From: Caballeronia arvi
Lineage (GTDB): Bacteria; Pseudomonadota; Gammaproteobacteria; Burkholderiales; Burkholderiaceae
Assembly: GCF_001544695.2 (NCBI RefSeq)
Contig: NZ_FCOM02000003.1
Location: 62,001 to 126,000, forward strand
Direction: 5' to 3'
DNA length: 64,000 nucleotides
The notes under the pieces: model-generated
What the model saw: the letters and a program-made list of their open reading frames with translations, nothing else
Told to the model about the DNA's origin: nothing
Databases searched by the model: none
Shown here: positions 9,728-18,498 of the stretch, piece after piece
How positions within the stretch are numbered: position 1 is the stretch's first letter
Layout: each line of letters starts with the position of its first letter
Translations under genes and position numbers: made by a program

Positions 9728-10903
9728 TTACGCCGGTGCGTCCTGCCGCAGAAAGCGCAGAATGCGGCTCGCGACCGTGCGCGGCTGCTCCTGCTGCACC
9801 CAATGCCCCGCCCCTTCGATCAGATGCGTCGCGCGAAAGTCGGTACAGGTCAGCACGCGCATCGCTTCGAAATCGCCGGGACGCTGGTAATAGCCCCAAT
9901 CGCTCGCACCCGCAATGAAGCATGACGGCACGTCGATCGTGCGTCCCGACCAGAGGCGCAATGCGTCCGCGTAACGCGGGTCGGTGCCGCAGCGATACCA
10001 GTTCAATCCGCCCTGAAAGCCGGTGCGCGCGTATTCGCCCCCATAGATATTCAAGTCGTGATCGGACAGCCACGCGCATGCCGCGATCTGTTCCGCATCC
10101 GGCATGTGTTCGGCGACGGTCTGCGGCATCGTCGCGTCTGCGTTCATCACGTAGTACGTCGGCAATAACGCGAGCTGATCGGCCGTCACCGATTCGAGCG
10201 GATGCGGATGATTGCCTGCCCAGTCCGCACTCTTGACGTGATAGTACGCACGCAGGAACGCGGCGATTCCTTGCGGCGCATGCCACATCTCGTCGTTGGC
10301 CTCCGCACCCGAGTAATACCATTGATAGTGCTTGCGCGGCGGATCGAGCGCTGCAAGCGCCGCCACTGCTTCAGCCATCGCGGACGGCGCCGTTTCGACG
10401 CGCGATAGCTTCGCATCGTTCTTCGCGGTGTTGTACGGGAACGCGGGCGGCCCCGCGAAGGGCGCGCTCATCATCACGACGGACGCGAATACATCGGGAC
10501 GAATCAATGCGCACCACCCAGCGACGGGCGAACCGAAGTCGTGACCGATCACCGATGCAACCCTGCGATAACCCAGGGCCGACACCAGACCCAGCACGTC
10601 GCGCACGAGATTCGGAAAGGTGAATTCGTTCAGATCGGTGTCGAATAAAGCCGTGCCGCCGAGGGTTCGTCCATAACCGCGCTGGTCCGGCGCAATGACA
10701 TGAAAACCCGCATCCGCAAGCGGCTTCATGATCTTGCGCCAGCTATAGGCGAGTTCGGGAAAGCCGTGCAGAAGCACGATGCAGGGCCGGCCGGGCGCAT
10801 CGAACCCGGCTTCGAGCACATGCATCGAAAGGCCATTGCCATTGTCGATCATGCGCGAGCGGATGCCTTCGGGTAAAGGCAGATCGTTCAGCGGTTCATT
10901 CAT
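9728..10903 (-). CDS. Alpha/beta hydrolase, epoxide hydrolase type
   Basis: About 391 residues. The alpha/beta-hydrolase core shows the oxyanion motif HGFP (46-49), the nucleophile elbow GHDFGS with Asp122 (an Asp nucleophile points to epoxide hydrolase or haloalkane dehalogenase rather than esterase), and the terminal catalytic His in GAGHW (about 367). The cap domain contains several Tyr residues, in line with the ring-opening tyrosines of soluble epoxide hydrolases. I chose ATG 10903 because GGAGAC stands just upstream; the frame is open further upstream without support. It is divergent from the isocitrate lyase/PEP mutase family gene, sharing a 150-base promoter region. Confidence 0.88.
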   Translation of the reverse strand: MNEPLNDLPLPEGIRSRMIDNGNGLSMHVLEAGFDAPGRPCIVLLHGFPELAYSWRKIMKPLADAGFHVIAPDQRGYGRTLGGTALFDTDLNEFTFPNLVRDVLGLVSALGYRRVASVIGHDFGSPVAGWCALIRPDVFASVVMMSAPFAGPPAFPYNTAKNDAKLSRVETAPSAMAEAVAALAALDPPRKHYQWYYSGAEANDEMWHAPQGIAAFLRAYYHVKSADWAGNHPHPLESVTADQLALLPTYYVMNADATMPQTVAEHMPDAEQIAACAWLSDHDLNIYGGEYARTGFQGGLNWYRCGTDPRYADALRLWSGRTIDVPSCFIAGASDWGYYQRPGDFEAMRVLTCTDFRATHLIEGAGHWVQQEQPRTVASRILRFLRQDAPA

Positions 10904-11055
10904 GTTTTGTCTCCGATCGGGCAATGATCGCATCTTGCGATGCGTTCGTCCTTCGAGCAAGCGCGACGCGATTGGCGCATGAGCATCCGATAGCCGCACG
11001 CGATAACATTGCGGACATCGCCCCCGAACACGAACTCCTTCTCCGGAACCGAGCC

Positions 11056-11937
11056 ATGACCACTCCTTCCTCCCGCCGCCGCGCCGCCTTTCGCGAAAGG
11101 GTCAACGCGCGGCGTGGCCTGCTATTGCCCGGCGCCTTCAACGCGATGAGCGCGCGCATCGTCGCCGACCTGGGTTTCGAAGCGATCTATATCACCGGTG
11201 CGGGCGTGACGAACATGTCGCTCGGCATGCCGGATCTCGGGTTCATGGGCCTTGCGGAAATCGCGGAACATACGTCGCGCATTCGCGATGCCGTGGACCT
11301 GCCGCTCGTCGTCGATGCGGATACGGGTTTCGGCAGTGCGCTCAACGTCCGTCATACGGTACGCACGCTCGAGCGCGCGGGCGCCGATGCGATTCAGCTC
11401 GAAGATCAGGTGATGCCGAAGAAATGCGGCCATTTCGCGGGCAAAGCCGTGATCTCGACCAACGAAATGGTGGGGAAGATTCGCGCGGCCGTGGATGCGC
11501 GCGAAGACGAGAACTTCCAGATCATCGCGCGTACCGATGCATGCGCGGTGGAAGGCTTCGATGCGGCGATCGAGCGCGCGCGTGCATTCGTCGATGCCGG
11601 TGCGGACATTCTCTTCGTCGAAGCGATCGAAACGCCGGAGCAGATCGCATCGCTGCCGAAGTTGCTCGATGCGCCGCAGCTCATCAACATCGTGATAGGC
11701 GGCAAGACGCCGGTCACGGATCAGGCGGATCTCGCGCGTCTGGGCTTCAGTCTCGTGCTGTATGCGAATGCGGCATTGCAAAGCGCCGTGCGCGGCATGC
11801 AGACGGCGCTCGGCGCTTTGAAGTCGCAAGGACGGCTCGATGAAGATCCCGCCGTGGTCGCACCGTTCGCCGAGCGTCAACGGCTCGTCAACAAGCCGCT
11901 CTTCGACGAACTCGACCGTAAATACGCAGCCGATTAA
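11056..11937 (+). CDS. Isocitrate lyase/PEP mutase family enzyme
   Basis: A 293-residue TIM-barrel enzyme of the isocitrate lyase/phosphoenolpyruvate mutase superfamily. It has the metal-binding acidic region VVDADTGFG (about 85-93), the QLEDQ strand and the catalytic-loop motif KKCGH (122-126). A Cys-containing loop is typical of C-C lyases such as methylisocitrate lyase and 2,3-dimethylmalate lyase rather than PEP mutase. The length matches PrpB-like members. No prp genes are nearby, so the substrate is open; 2-methylisocitrate, dimethylmalate or oxaloacetate are the usual options. The start at ATG 11056 excludes an unsupported 44-residue upstream extension. Confidence 0.88.
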   Translation: MTTPSSRRRAAFRERVNARRGLLLPGAFNAMSARIVADLGFEAIYITGAGVTNMSLGMPDLGFMGLAEIAEHTSRIRDAVDLPLVVDADTGFGSALNVRHTVRTLERAGADAIQLEDQVMPKKCGHFAGKAVISTNEMVGKIRAAVDAREDENFQIIARTDACAVEGFDAAIERARAFVDAGADILFVEAIETPEQIASLPKLLDAPQLINIVIGGKTPVTDQADLARLGFSLVLYANAALQSAVRGMQTALGALKSQGRLDEDPAVVAPFAERQRLVNKPLFDELDRKYAAD

Positions 11938-11944
11938 AAACGGT

Positions 11945-12244
11945 TTAGCGCGAGTACATCGCGTTCCAGTCGGATTGCGGCACGCGCGCCGCTCCCGACT
12001 GCGACGTGCCGTTCACCGCGCCGCCATAAGCCGTCGCGCCATTGCGTGCAGCGAGCTTCGTTTCGGCCGCCTGGATCGCCTCGGGATAGTGCGCCTGATC
12101 GCCGTCGCCAACGTGATAACCCACACTGGCCAGTTCGGCGAGTTCCGCACGCACCTGAGCGCGCGTGATCTGGCTTTGAGCGAACGAAGCGACGGGAATG
12201 ACGAGAGCGGTCGCGACGACTGCGGCGCGGATGATCGACTTCAT
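11945..12244 (-). CDS. DUF4148 domain-containing small exported protein
   Basis: A 99-residue protein with a clear signal peptide (MKSIIRAAVVATALVIPVASFAQ). The mature part starts with the DUF4148 pattern (ITRAQVRAELAELASVGYHVGDGDQ) and contains HYPEAIQAAETK. These proteins are abundant and multi-copy in Burkholderia, Paraburkholderia and Caballeronia, are expected in the periplasm, and have no established function. It converges with the PEP mutase family gene, the stops lying only a few bases apart. Confidence 0.9.
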   Translation of the reverse strand: MKSIIRAAVVATALVIPVASFAQSQITRAQVRAELAELASVGYHVGDGDQAHYPEAIQAAETKLAARNGATAYGGAVNGTSQSGAARVPQSDWNAMYSR

Positions 12245-12468
12245 GATGAAACTCCAGTGTTATGAGGTGCCTGGTTTCGAACACGGTGTTGTTCGAAGCA
12301 GCGACAGAAGTCTATGACGCTGATCCTTCCGGGTTAACCCCGAGCGCCGGAAAGCACCTTTCACGAAAACGCGCAGAATCGTCGCGCATTCTTCGAGCAA
12401 AAGAATTTGCTATGCTGGCCGCCGGACACCTCATGGCGCGAAGCGCCCGTCAAACACTGGAGATAAAG

Positions 12469-12762
12469 ATGGCAAAGGGTTATTGGGTCAGCGTGTACAA
12501 AACGATCATGAAGCCGGAGCAGACCGCGGAATACGCAAAGATCGCGACGCAGGCCATTGCGGAGGGCGGCGGACGTCCTCTCGTTCGCGGCGTCGCGTCG
12601 ATGACGCAGGGCGAAGGCGTCATCGAGCGCACGGTCGTGATCGAATTCGATTCGCTCGATGCGGCCGTCGCTGCCTATAACAGCGCGACCTATCAGCACG
12701 CGCTGGAAGTGCTGGGCGATTCCGTGGTACGCGACTTCCGCATCGTCGAAGGCGTCGCTTAA
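12469..12762 (+). CDS. DUF1330 domain-containing protein
   Basis: A 97-residue cytoplasmic protein with a ferredoxin-like dimeric alpha-beta barrel pattern. It opens MAKGYWVSVYKTIMKPEQ, as DUF1330 members do, and has VIEFDSLDAAVAAYNSATYQ in the C-terminal half. The family is widespread and uncharacterised, and may include small-molecule-binding or monooxygenase-like proteins. The start at ATG 12469 is fixed by GGAG just upstream; the longer frame from 12262 has no support. It is divergent from the DUF4148 gene. Confidence 0.88.
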   Translation: MAKGYWVSVYKTIMKPEQTAEYAKIATQAIAEGGGRPLVRGVASMTQGEGVIERTVVIEFDSLDAAVAAYNSATYQHALEVLGDSVVRDFRIVEGVA

Positions 12763-12799
12763 GGCTTTTTATCGGCCGATGCTGGCGGCGCTCAGGCAC

Positions 12800-13522
12800 T
12801 CAGGCGCCCACGGCATCGGCCAGTTCGTTCATGTCGTTCGCGACGACATCCCAGTCGCTGTCGGCTTTCAGATCGACCGTCTGACCGGGACCACGCTCGT
12901 ACGGACGCGCGACGAATGCCGTGCGCAAGCCGCATTTTCTTGCGGCGGCGAGATCGTCGTTATGCGCGGCGACGAGACACACCTCTTCCGGTTCCAGCAT
13001 CAATACATCGGCAGCGCGCAGATACGCCTGAGGATCGGGCTTGTATATCCGCGCGATTTCCGCGCCGAGAATCGCATCCCAGGGCAGACCCGCGCGTTTG
13101 GCCATATCCACCATCAGGCGGACATTACCGTTTGAAAGCGGCGCGATGATATGGCGGGCCTTCAGCCGTTGCAGACCCGATACCGAATCCGGCCACGGAT
13201 CGAGCCGATGCCACGCGAGATTCAATTCGTCGAGTTCTTCCGTGGGAATGCCGTTCGAATCGATGCCGAACTCGGGCAGCACATCCACGAGATTCTCGCG
13301 GTGCAGCACATCGAGCCGCACGAACGAGCGCTCGCCGCTGATGACCTTGCGCATCGCAGGTACATAGCGGCCGCGCCATGCATCGGCGAAGGCCTCCGGC
13401 CGTGCGTTGGCTGCGCCATGCCGCTGCAGGAACGGTGCGGCCTCGCGCGCGACGCCGCCGCGCCAGTCGACTACGGTGCCGAATACGTCGAATACGAATG
13501 CTTTCACTTGAGACAAGGGCAC
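12800..13522 (-). CDS. Haloacid dehalogenase, type II (HAD superfamily)
   Basis: About 240 residues, the usual length for L-2-haloacid dehalogenases. Motif I is FVFDVFGTVVDW with nucleophile Asp12, motif II is PLSNGN, motif III is the Lys in YKPDPQAY and motif IV is the acidic AAHNDDLAAA. The likely start is GTG 13522 with AGGAG seven bases upstream; an ATG-started reading from 13693 would add 57 unrelated residues. The DVFGTVVDW form of motif I is common in the type II subgroup. The natural substrate may be a haloacid or another 2-substituted acid. It is divergent from the SDR gene at 13714. Confidence 0.88.
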   Translation of the reverse strand: MPLSQVKAFVFDVFGTVVDWRGGVAREAAPFLQRHGAANARPEAFADAWRGRYVPAMRKVISGERSFVRLDVLHRENLVDVLPEFGIDSNGIPTEELDELNLAWHRLDPWPDSVSGLQRLKARHIIAPLSNGNVRLMVDMAKRAGLPWDAILGAEIARIYKPDPQAYLRAADVLMLEPEEVCLVAAHNDDLAAARKCGLRTAFVARPYERGPGQTVDLKADSDWDVVANDMNELADAVGA

Positions 13523-13713
13523 GAGTTTTCTCCTTTTTCGATGAGCTGCAATTCGTCTGATCGTAATGCACGGCGCGCATTTGTTCCTCGCGCGCAAGAC
13601 TGATTGTCCACCGCGGGTGTACGCAACGAACCTCGAAAGGCCTAGATTACGACCCATCGGAGCCTTCGGTCCGATCCGCAACAGGCCCAACACATCATCT
13701 ATCGAGGTTCATC

Positions 13714-14424
13714 ATGAGCAACGCAAACAAAGTCGCTATCGTTACCGGTGCATCGCAAGGCATCGGCGCAGCAATCGTCAGTGCATTTCGCGCGCAAGGT
13801 TACCGCGTCGTCGCAGTCGCCCGTTCGATTCAGCAAGCCGACGATCCGAACGTCATCGCCGTCGCCGGGGATATCGGTGATCGCACCACCGCGCAGCGCG
13901 TCGTGGAAGCCGCGATCGCAAACTTCGGGCGCATCGATACGCTCGTCAACAATGCAGGCATTTTCATCGCCAAGCCCTTCACGCAATACACGCAGGAAGA
14001 CTACAACGCGATCCTCAACGTGAATGTGAACGGCTTCTTCCATATCACGCAACTCGCCATCGAGCAGATGGAAAAGAACAAGAGCGGGCATATCGTCAGT
14101 ATCACGACGAGTCTCGTGGATCATGCGGTAAGCGGCGTGCCTTCGGTGCTGGCCTCGCTGACGAAGGGCGGCTTGAATGCCGCGACGAAGTCGCTGGCGA
14201 TCGAATATGCGAAGGCGGGCATTCGCGCGAATGCCGTGTCGCCCGGCATCATCAAGTCGCCGATGCACGCGCCCGAAACGCATGAAGCACTCGGCGCCCT
14301 GCATCCGGTGGGCCATATGGGCGAAATGAGCGACATCGCCAACGCGGTGCTGTATCTCGATTCCGCGCCGTTCGTGACGGGCGAAATCCTGCACGTCGAT
14401 GGCGGCCAAAGCGCCGGACATTAA
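13714..14424 (+). CDS. SDR-family protein lacking the catalytic tyrosine
   Basis: A 236-residue Rossmann protein. The cofactor motif TGASQGIG (11-18), the NNAG motif (79-82), the catalytic-loop Asn and Ser regions and the C-terminal HVDGGQ are all present. In the normal YxxxK active site, Lys151 is intact (LTKGGL), but the position four residues before it is Ala147 (codon GCC at 14152-14154), and no Tyr lies close by. Classical SDR chemistry relies on that Tyr, so the protein either uses another acid or does something different. The reading frame is otherwise undamaged. The tautomerase gene follows 69 bases downstream on the same strand. Confidence 0.88.
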   Translation: MSNANKVAIVTGASQGIGAAIVSAFRAQGYRVVAVARSIQQADDPNVIAVAGDIGDRTTAQRVVEAAIANFGRIDTLVNNAGIFIAKPFTQYTQEDYNAILNVNVNGFFHITQLAIEQMEKNKSGHIVSITTSLVDHAVSGVPSVLASLTKGGLNAATKSLAIEYAKAGIRANAVSPGIIKSPMHAPETHEALGALHPVGHMGEMSDIANAVLYLDSAPFVTGEILHVDGGQSAGH

Positions 14425-14493
14425 TATTGCTTTGCTGCTTGCGAATGCGCCCTTCGCGGGGCGCTTCGTAGTTTCCACGTCAAGGAGAACGCC

Positions 14494-14730
14494 ATGCCGA
14501 TCGTTACCATTCAAGTGACACGCGAAGGCAACAAACCGGGGACAAACGCCGTCACCGCCGATGAAAAAGCGCAACTCATCAAAGGCGTCAGCGAGCTGTT
14601 GCGTGATGTATTGAACAAGCCGCTCGAATCCACGTTCGTCGTCATTCAGGAAGTGGAACTGGAGAACTGGGGCTGGGGCGGCTTGCCGGTGCCCGAGTAT
14701 CGGCGGCAAAAGCAGGCAAAGGAAAGTTAG
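14494..14730 (+). CDS. Small tautomerase (4-oxalocrotonate tautomerase/PptA-like)
   Basis: A 78-residue member of the tautomerase superfamily. After removal of Met the N-terminal residue would be Pro (MPIVTIQV), the catalytic base of the family. The beta-alpha-beta unit ends with ENWGWGGLPV, resembling the NWGxGG pattern of small tautomerases. A strong AAGGAG precedes the ATG. It is co-directional with the Tyr-less SDR, so the two may be co-transcribed. The substrate is unknown. Confidence 0.9.
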   Translation: MPIVTIQVTREGNKPGTNAVTADEKAQLIKGVSELLRDVLNKPLESTFVVIQEVELENWGWGGLPVPEYRRQKQAKES

Positions 14731-14797
14731 CGCAACGCAGCACCGGCAATGACATCGCCGCATGATGAAACGCGGCGATGTCAGTCATATAGAAACG

Positions 14798-16447
14798 TCA
14801 TTGCCCCGGCGCATAGAGATCGAGCAGTCTCAGCGTCACGCCGTTTGTCCATCCGAAGCCATCCTGCAACGGATACTCGCCGCCGCCTCCGCCGCCGGTT
14901 CCCGTGCCTTCCACGATGTATTTCTCCACGAGCTTTTGCTGCGTCTTGTAGACGTTGTTCACGTCAGCAAGAAAACGCGTGCCGATCTGCTGAGCAAGAT
15001 CGCTGCGCCCATAGCGACGCAAGCCCTGCACCGCGATCCAGTGCAACGGCGCCCAGCCATTCGGCGCGTCCCATTGCTGCGTCGTGTTGTACGTGGTCGT
15101 CGTGAGGCCACCCGGCTTCAGCAACAACGTCTCGACGGTCTCCGCGGTCTTGTGCGCGCGCTCAGGCCACGCCGCGTTCGCAAAGAGTGGATACAGCATC
15201 GCCGCCGATGGATTGTTGCGCGGCTGCCCGAGCTTCCAGTCGTAATCGCCGTAATAGCCGTTCTTGTTCCACAGATATCGATTGATGCCGATGGCCCGCT
15301 TCGCCGCGCGTCCGACGAACTCGCCGACACAACGAAAATCGCGCGCCTCGCCGCAGCCGATCGCGATGGTCGTTTCGAGGTGGAACATCAGGCTATTCAG
15401 ATCGACGGGAATAATCGATGTCGTGCGTATGGTCGCGAGCGTCATGTTGTCGCCGAACCAGCGCGAGCTGAAATCCCAGCCGCTTTCGGCCGCCGCGCGC
15501 AGATCGCGATAAACCTCGTTGGCCGGACGATTCGTCACCTGCTTCGCCGTGTTCACGTCTTCCATATACGACTCGTCGCGCGGCGTGTCGCGCTCGTCCC
15601 AATAGCGGTTGAGCACCGTCTTGTCCGGCAGCATCACGACATTGCGGACCGCGTCGCCCGGTTGCAGCGTATTCGCGCCCTGCATCCAGTAGTCGTGTTC
15701 GCGACGCAATTGCGGCAAATACTTCTGATAGACGCGCCCGCCTTCCTTGTGCGCGGCAAGTTCGACCATGTAGGAGAAGAAAGGCGGCTGCGACCGGCTC
15801 ATGTAATACGTGCGATTGCCGTTTGGAATATGCCCGATGGTATCGATCAGATACGCGAAGTTATCGAGCATGTCATCGACGAGATCTTCGCGGCCCGCTT
15901 CCTGAAGACCCAGCATCGTGAAATAGGTGTCCCAGTAGTAACCTTCGCGAAAGCGTCCGCCCGGAACGACGTATTGCTTCGGCATCGGAATCAGCGAGCT
16001 GTTGAGCGGCACGTTTCCGGTCGTCGTCAAACGCGTGAGTTCGGGCCATAGCCAGTCGATATGTTCACGCAAGGTCTGATTCTTCGGCGGCGTGATGACC
16101 TGGTCCGTCGGCGGCGTGAAGTATTGCGCGACGAAATCCTTGAGCACGAAGCCCGGCGCCAGCTTCTGCTGTTGATAAGCCTGCACGATCTGCGCGGGAT
16201 CGATCTTGGGCACCGCATCGACGAACGTCTTCTGATCGGGATATACGCCTCCCGTCTGCACGGCCACGAAGAGATCGCCGTATAACTCGCTGGGCGGAGG
16301 CGGCAGCGTATAACCCGTTTGCGCGTCGGCGTGGGCCAGCGTGGCGGCCGCGCTCAACACGAGCCAGGCGCTCAGCAATCGGTGCGCCTTGAACTGGAAA
16401 CGCCGCGACGCCTCATGCGCCGCGCGATGCGATGACAGTGCGATCAT
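14798..16447 (-). CDS. treA: Periplasmic trehalase
   Basis: A 549-residue glycoside hydrolase family 37 enzyme that splits trehalose into two glucose units. It has a long signal peptide (about residues 1-40, ending ATLAHA), which places it in the periplasm. Trehalase signature 1, [15 protein letters not shown] (162-176), and signature 2, [13 protein letters not shown], are both intact, and a Gly-rich run precedes [14 protein letters not shown] near the C-terminus, again as in TreA. The start at ATG 16447 has GAGGAGGAAG directly upstream. The frame stays open further upstream, antisense to nothing useful. It follows the AraC gene on the same strand but is probably separately transcribed. Confidence 0.94.
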   Translation of the reverse strand: MIALSSHRAAHEASRRFQFKAHRLLSAWLVLSAAATLAHADAQTGYTLPPPPSELYGDLFVAVQTGGVYPDQKTFVDAVPKIDPAQIVQAYQQQKLAPGFVLKDFVAQYFTPPTDQVITPPKNQTLREHIDWLWPELTRLTTTGNVPLNSSLIPMPKQYVVPGGRFREGYYWDTYFTMLGLQEAGREDLVDDMLDNFAYLIDTIGHIPNGNRTYYMSRSQPPFFSYMVELAAHKEGGRVYQKYLPQLRREHDYWMQGANTLQPGDAVRNVVMLPDKTVLNRYWDERDTPRDESYMEDVNTAKQVTNRPANEVYRDLRAAAESGWDFSSRWFGDNMTLATIRTTSIIPVDLNSLMFHLETTIAIGCGEARDFRCVGEFVGRAAKRAIGINRYLWNKNGYYGDYDWKLGQPRNNPSAAMLYPLFANAAWPERAHKTAETVETLLLKPGGLTTTTYNTTQQWDAPNGWAPLHWIAVQGLRRYGRSDLAQQIGTRFLADVNNVYKTQQKLVEKYIVEGTGTGGGGGGEYPLQDGFGWTNGVTLRLLDLYAPGQ

Positions 16448-16581
16448 GCTTCCTCCTCGGAAGGGTGATTGAACCGGACTGGTCTCGCTCGGGCCGCGTT
16501 TAGTCTTTTTGTTTTCAGAGCACGGCGAAGCTTCGCACGCTTGCAAGCGCGTGGCAACCCTCAAACGTGAGCGCGCGTGTG

Positions 16582-17475
16582 CTACTGGATGGCCAGCGCC
16601 TTGTGCGCCTCGGCCTGGAATTGCGTCGGCGTCACGCCGGTCTGCTTGCGGAAATAGCGGCTGAAATAGGCGATATCGGCGAAGCCGAGTCCATGCGCGA
16701 TCTGCTTGACCGACATCGTCGAATAGACGAGATCGCGCTGCGCTTCGCGCACGAGATGTTCGTTGATCAGCGCGAGTGGCGAGCTCGATAGTTCCTCGCG
16801 GCAAATGCGTCCGAGCTGCGTGACGGTCATGCCGAGCTTGTCCGCATAAAACTCGACCGGTCGATGCTCGCGAAAATGCGCGGCCACGAGTTGCCTGAAG
16901 CGCTTGATCTGCTGCGCGCGTCTTTCCGTCGATGCAACGCTCGGCGCCGACGCGCTCTCGCACATGCGCGCCACCTGCACGAAAAGTGCAATCAACAAAG
17001 ACATGCCCGCCGCCATGTGACCTCGATCCGTTGCGCGAAACTCTTTCTCCAGCAATTCGAGGATCGGCATGAACGCGCTTTCCTTCACGGACTGCGCGCT
17101 GACGCGGGACACGCCCGCACGCTGCAGAACGGGGATGAGTCCCGGCGCTGCGATCGACGCAAGCGCTTCGATGGATCTTTGCGCGACGGTCACGACGAGA
17201 CCATCGACGTCCGGCGCGAAGTTGAATCCATGCACCGTTTGCGCGGGCAACATGATGACGCACGGCGGCACGATCTCGATCATGCTGTTCTCGATCAGCA
17301 CTTCTCCGCCGCCGCCGCGAATGTACAGAAATTGCAAGAGCGCGTCATGCCGATGTGCGTCGATATGCCAGTCGTTCGGCGCACTGCGCTCGACGATCCA
17401 TTCGAAGTTGAACGCGTCATACCACGGCGGACGCGCCGATTCTCCGTACAAGTTGTAGTTAGGGATTTTCCTCAT
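16582..17475 (-). CDS. AraC-family transcriptional regulator
   Basis: About 297 residues. The N-terminal cupin-type sensor domain has the family's [16 protein letters not shown] region and [12 protein letters not shown], similar to the PobR subgroup that senses aromatic acids. The C-terminal double helix-turn-helix spans roughly the last 100 residues ([23 protein letters not shown] with TPTQFQ). I chose the third in-frame ATG (17475) because CAGGAG sits at the right distance. It is divergent from an SDR/flavoprotein/NIPSNAP/transporter cassette, which is its likely target. Possible AraC half-sites are visible in the 136-base gap. Confidence 0.9.
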   Translation of the reverse strand: MRKIPNYNLYGESARPPWYDAFNFEWIVERSAPNDWHIDAHRHDALLQFLYIRGGGGEVLIENSMIEIVPPCVIMLPAQTVHGFNFAPDVDGLVVTVAQRSIEALASIAAPGLIPVLQRAGVSRVSAQSVKESAFMPILELLEKEFRATDRGHMAAGMSLLIALFVQVARMCESASAPSVASTERRAQQIKRFRQLVAAHFREHRPVEFYADKLGMTVTQLGRICREELSSSPLALINEHLVREAQRDLVYSTMSVKQIAHGLGFADIAYFSRYFRKQTGVTPTQFQAEAHKALAIQ

Positions 17476-17499
17476 GTCGTGCATCTCCTGATGCACAAA

Positions 17500-17566
17500 T
17501 TGTCCTGTCGTCTGCCGCCTTTGTCCAATCTTTCGTGCGCGGCCGTGAATATACTTTTTTCACGGC
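17500..17566. promoter_or_regulatory. Candidate operator region between AraC gene and catabolic cassette
   Basis: TTGTCC occurs twice in direct orientation, at 17500-17505 and 17521-17526. That is 21 bases apart, two helical turns, the classic geometry for an AraC-family dimer. Downstream, GCCGTGAA (17542-17549) and TTCACGGC (17559-17566) form a perfect 8-base inverted repeat around a 9-base T-rich spacer. The arrangement fits regulation of the genes from 17612. The sites are inferred only. Confidence 0.4.
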
Positions 17567-17611
17567 GAAAGCTTATCGCGCCTTCGCATCGAATGGACTC
17601 AGGAGACAAGG

Positions 17612-18451
17612 ATGACTAATCAGGTCGCGCGGGATCACACCGCGCCGCATTGGCTCGGCCTCGAATCGAGCATCTGTGTAGTGACGGGTGCGGCGGGCGG
17701 CATCGGCCGTGCCATTGCAAACACTTTCGCCGATGCGGGCGCACGCCTCGCATTGCTGGATCGTGATGAGGCAGGTTGTCATGAAGCGGCCGAAGCGCTG
17801 CGCGCAAAAGGCGTGGATGCGATAGCCCTCGCCTGCGATATCGCCGATGCAGCAAGCGTGAATCGCGCACGCGATCACGTCGAACGCAAATTCGGTCACG
17901 CCGATGTGCTCGTCAATAACGCGGGCCTGCTGAGAGCGGGCGGTATCGAAGATATCGGACTCGATGCATGGAACGCGATGCTCGCCGTCAATCTCACGGG
18001 CTATATGTTGTGCGCGCAGGCATTCGGGCGCGGCATGCTTGCTCGCGGCGCGGGCAGCATCGTGCATATCGCATCGGTCGCGGCGCATCATCCGCAGACA
18101 TGGAGCGGCGCGTACAGCCCGAGCAAGGCAGGCATCGCCATGCTGTCGCGGCAGATCGCCGCCGAATGGGGCGCACGCGGCGTGCGCAGCAACACGATAT
18201 GCCCTGGCATGATCCGCACGCCGCTCTCGAAGGCGTTCTACGAGCAAGGCGATGTCGAAGCGCGCCGCAGCGCGATGACCGCGAGCCGGCGCATCGGCGA
18301 ACCGGGCGATATCGCGGAGGTCGTCGCGTTCCTTGCAAGCCGTCGCGCCGCTTATGTGAACGGCGCGGAGCTTGCCGTCGACGGCGGCCTCGAATGCATG
18401 CTGATGGATCTCGTTCCGCGTCCGGGCTTCGAAGCGGCGCGCACTGCCTGA
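17612..18451 (+). CDS. SDR-family NAD(P)-dependent oxidoreductase
   Basis: A 279-residue classical SDR. The cofactor motif TGAAGGIG (25-32), Asp50 at the end of strand 2 (suggesting NAD preference), NNAG (102-105), and the active-site Ser155, Tyr168 and Lys172 (YSPSK) are all present, as is the C-terminal AVDGGLEC. A ribosome binding site (CAGGAGACAAGG) stands just upstream. It is the first gene of the cassette driven away from the AraC gene. It probably oxidises a hydroxy group on the same substrate that the flavoprotein and transporter handle, perhaps an alicyclic, steroid-like or aromatic acid. Confidence 0.92.
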   Translation: MTNQVARDHTAPHWLGLESSICVVTGAAGGIGRAIANTFADAGARLALLDRDEAGCHEAAEALRAKGVDAIALACDIADAASVNRARDHVERKFGHADVLVNNAGLLRAGGIEDIGLDAWNAMLAVNLTGYMLCAQAFGRGMLARGAGSIVHIASVAAHHPQTWSGAYSPSKAGIAMLSRQIAAEWGARGVRSNTICPGMIRTPLSKAFYEQGDVEARRSAMTASRRIGEPGDIAEVVAFLASRRAAYVNGAELAVDGGLECMLMDLVPRPGFEAARTA

Positions 18452-18498
18452 ATCTTTCGGGCGCGCCATGCGCCCTGCTCCCATCAAAGGACAACATC

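Noticed and set aside
12262-12468. N-terminal extension of the DUF1330 protein from 12262
   Set aside because: The DUF1330 fold starts at the ATG at 12469 with its own GGAG; the upstream codons are unlike the family and lie in the divergent promoter region.
14762-16051. Plus-strand open frame antisense to trehalase
   Set aside because: The minus-strand frame carries both trehalase signatures. The plus-strand product is Arg/His-rich and unlike any family.
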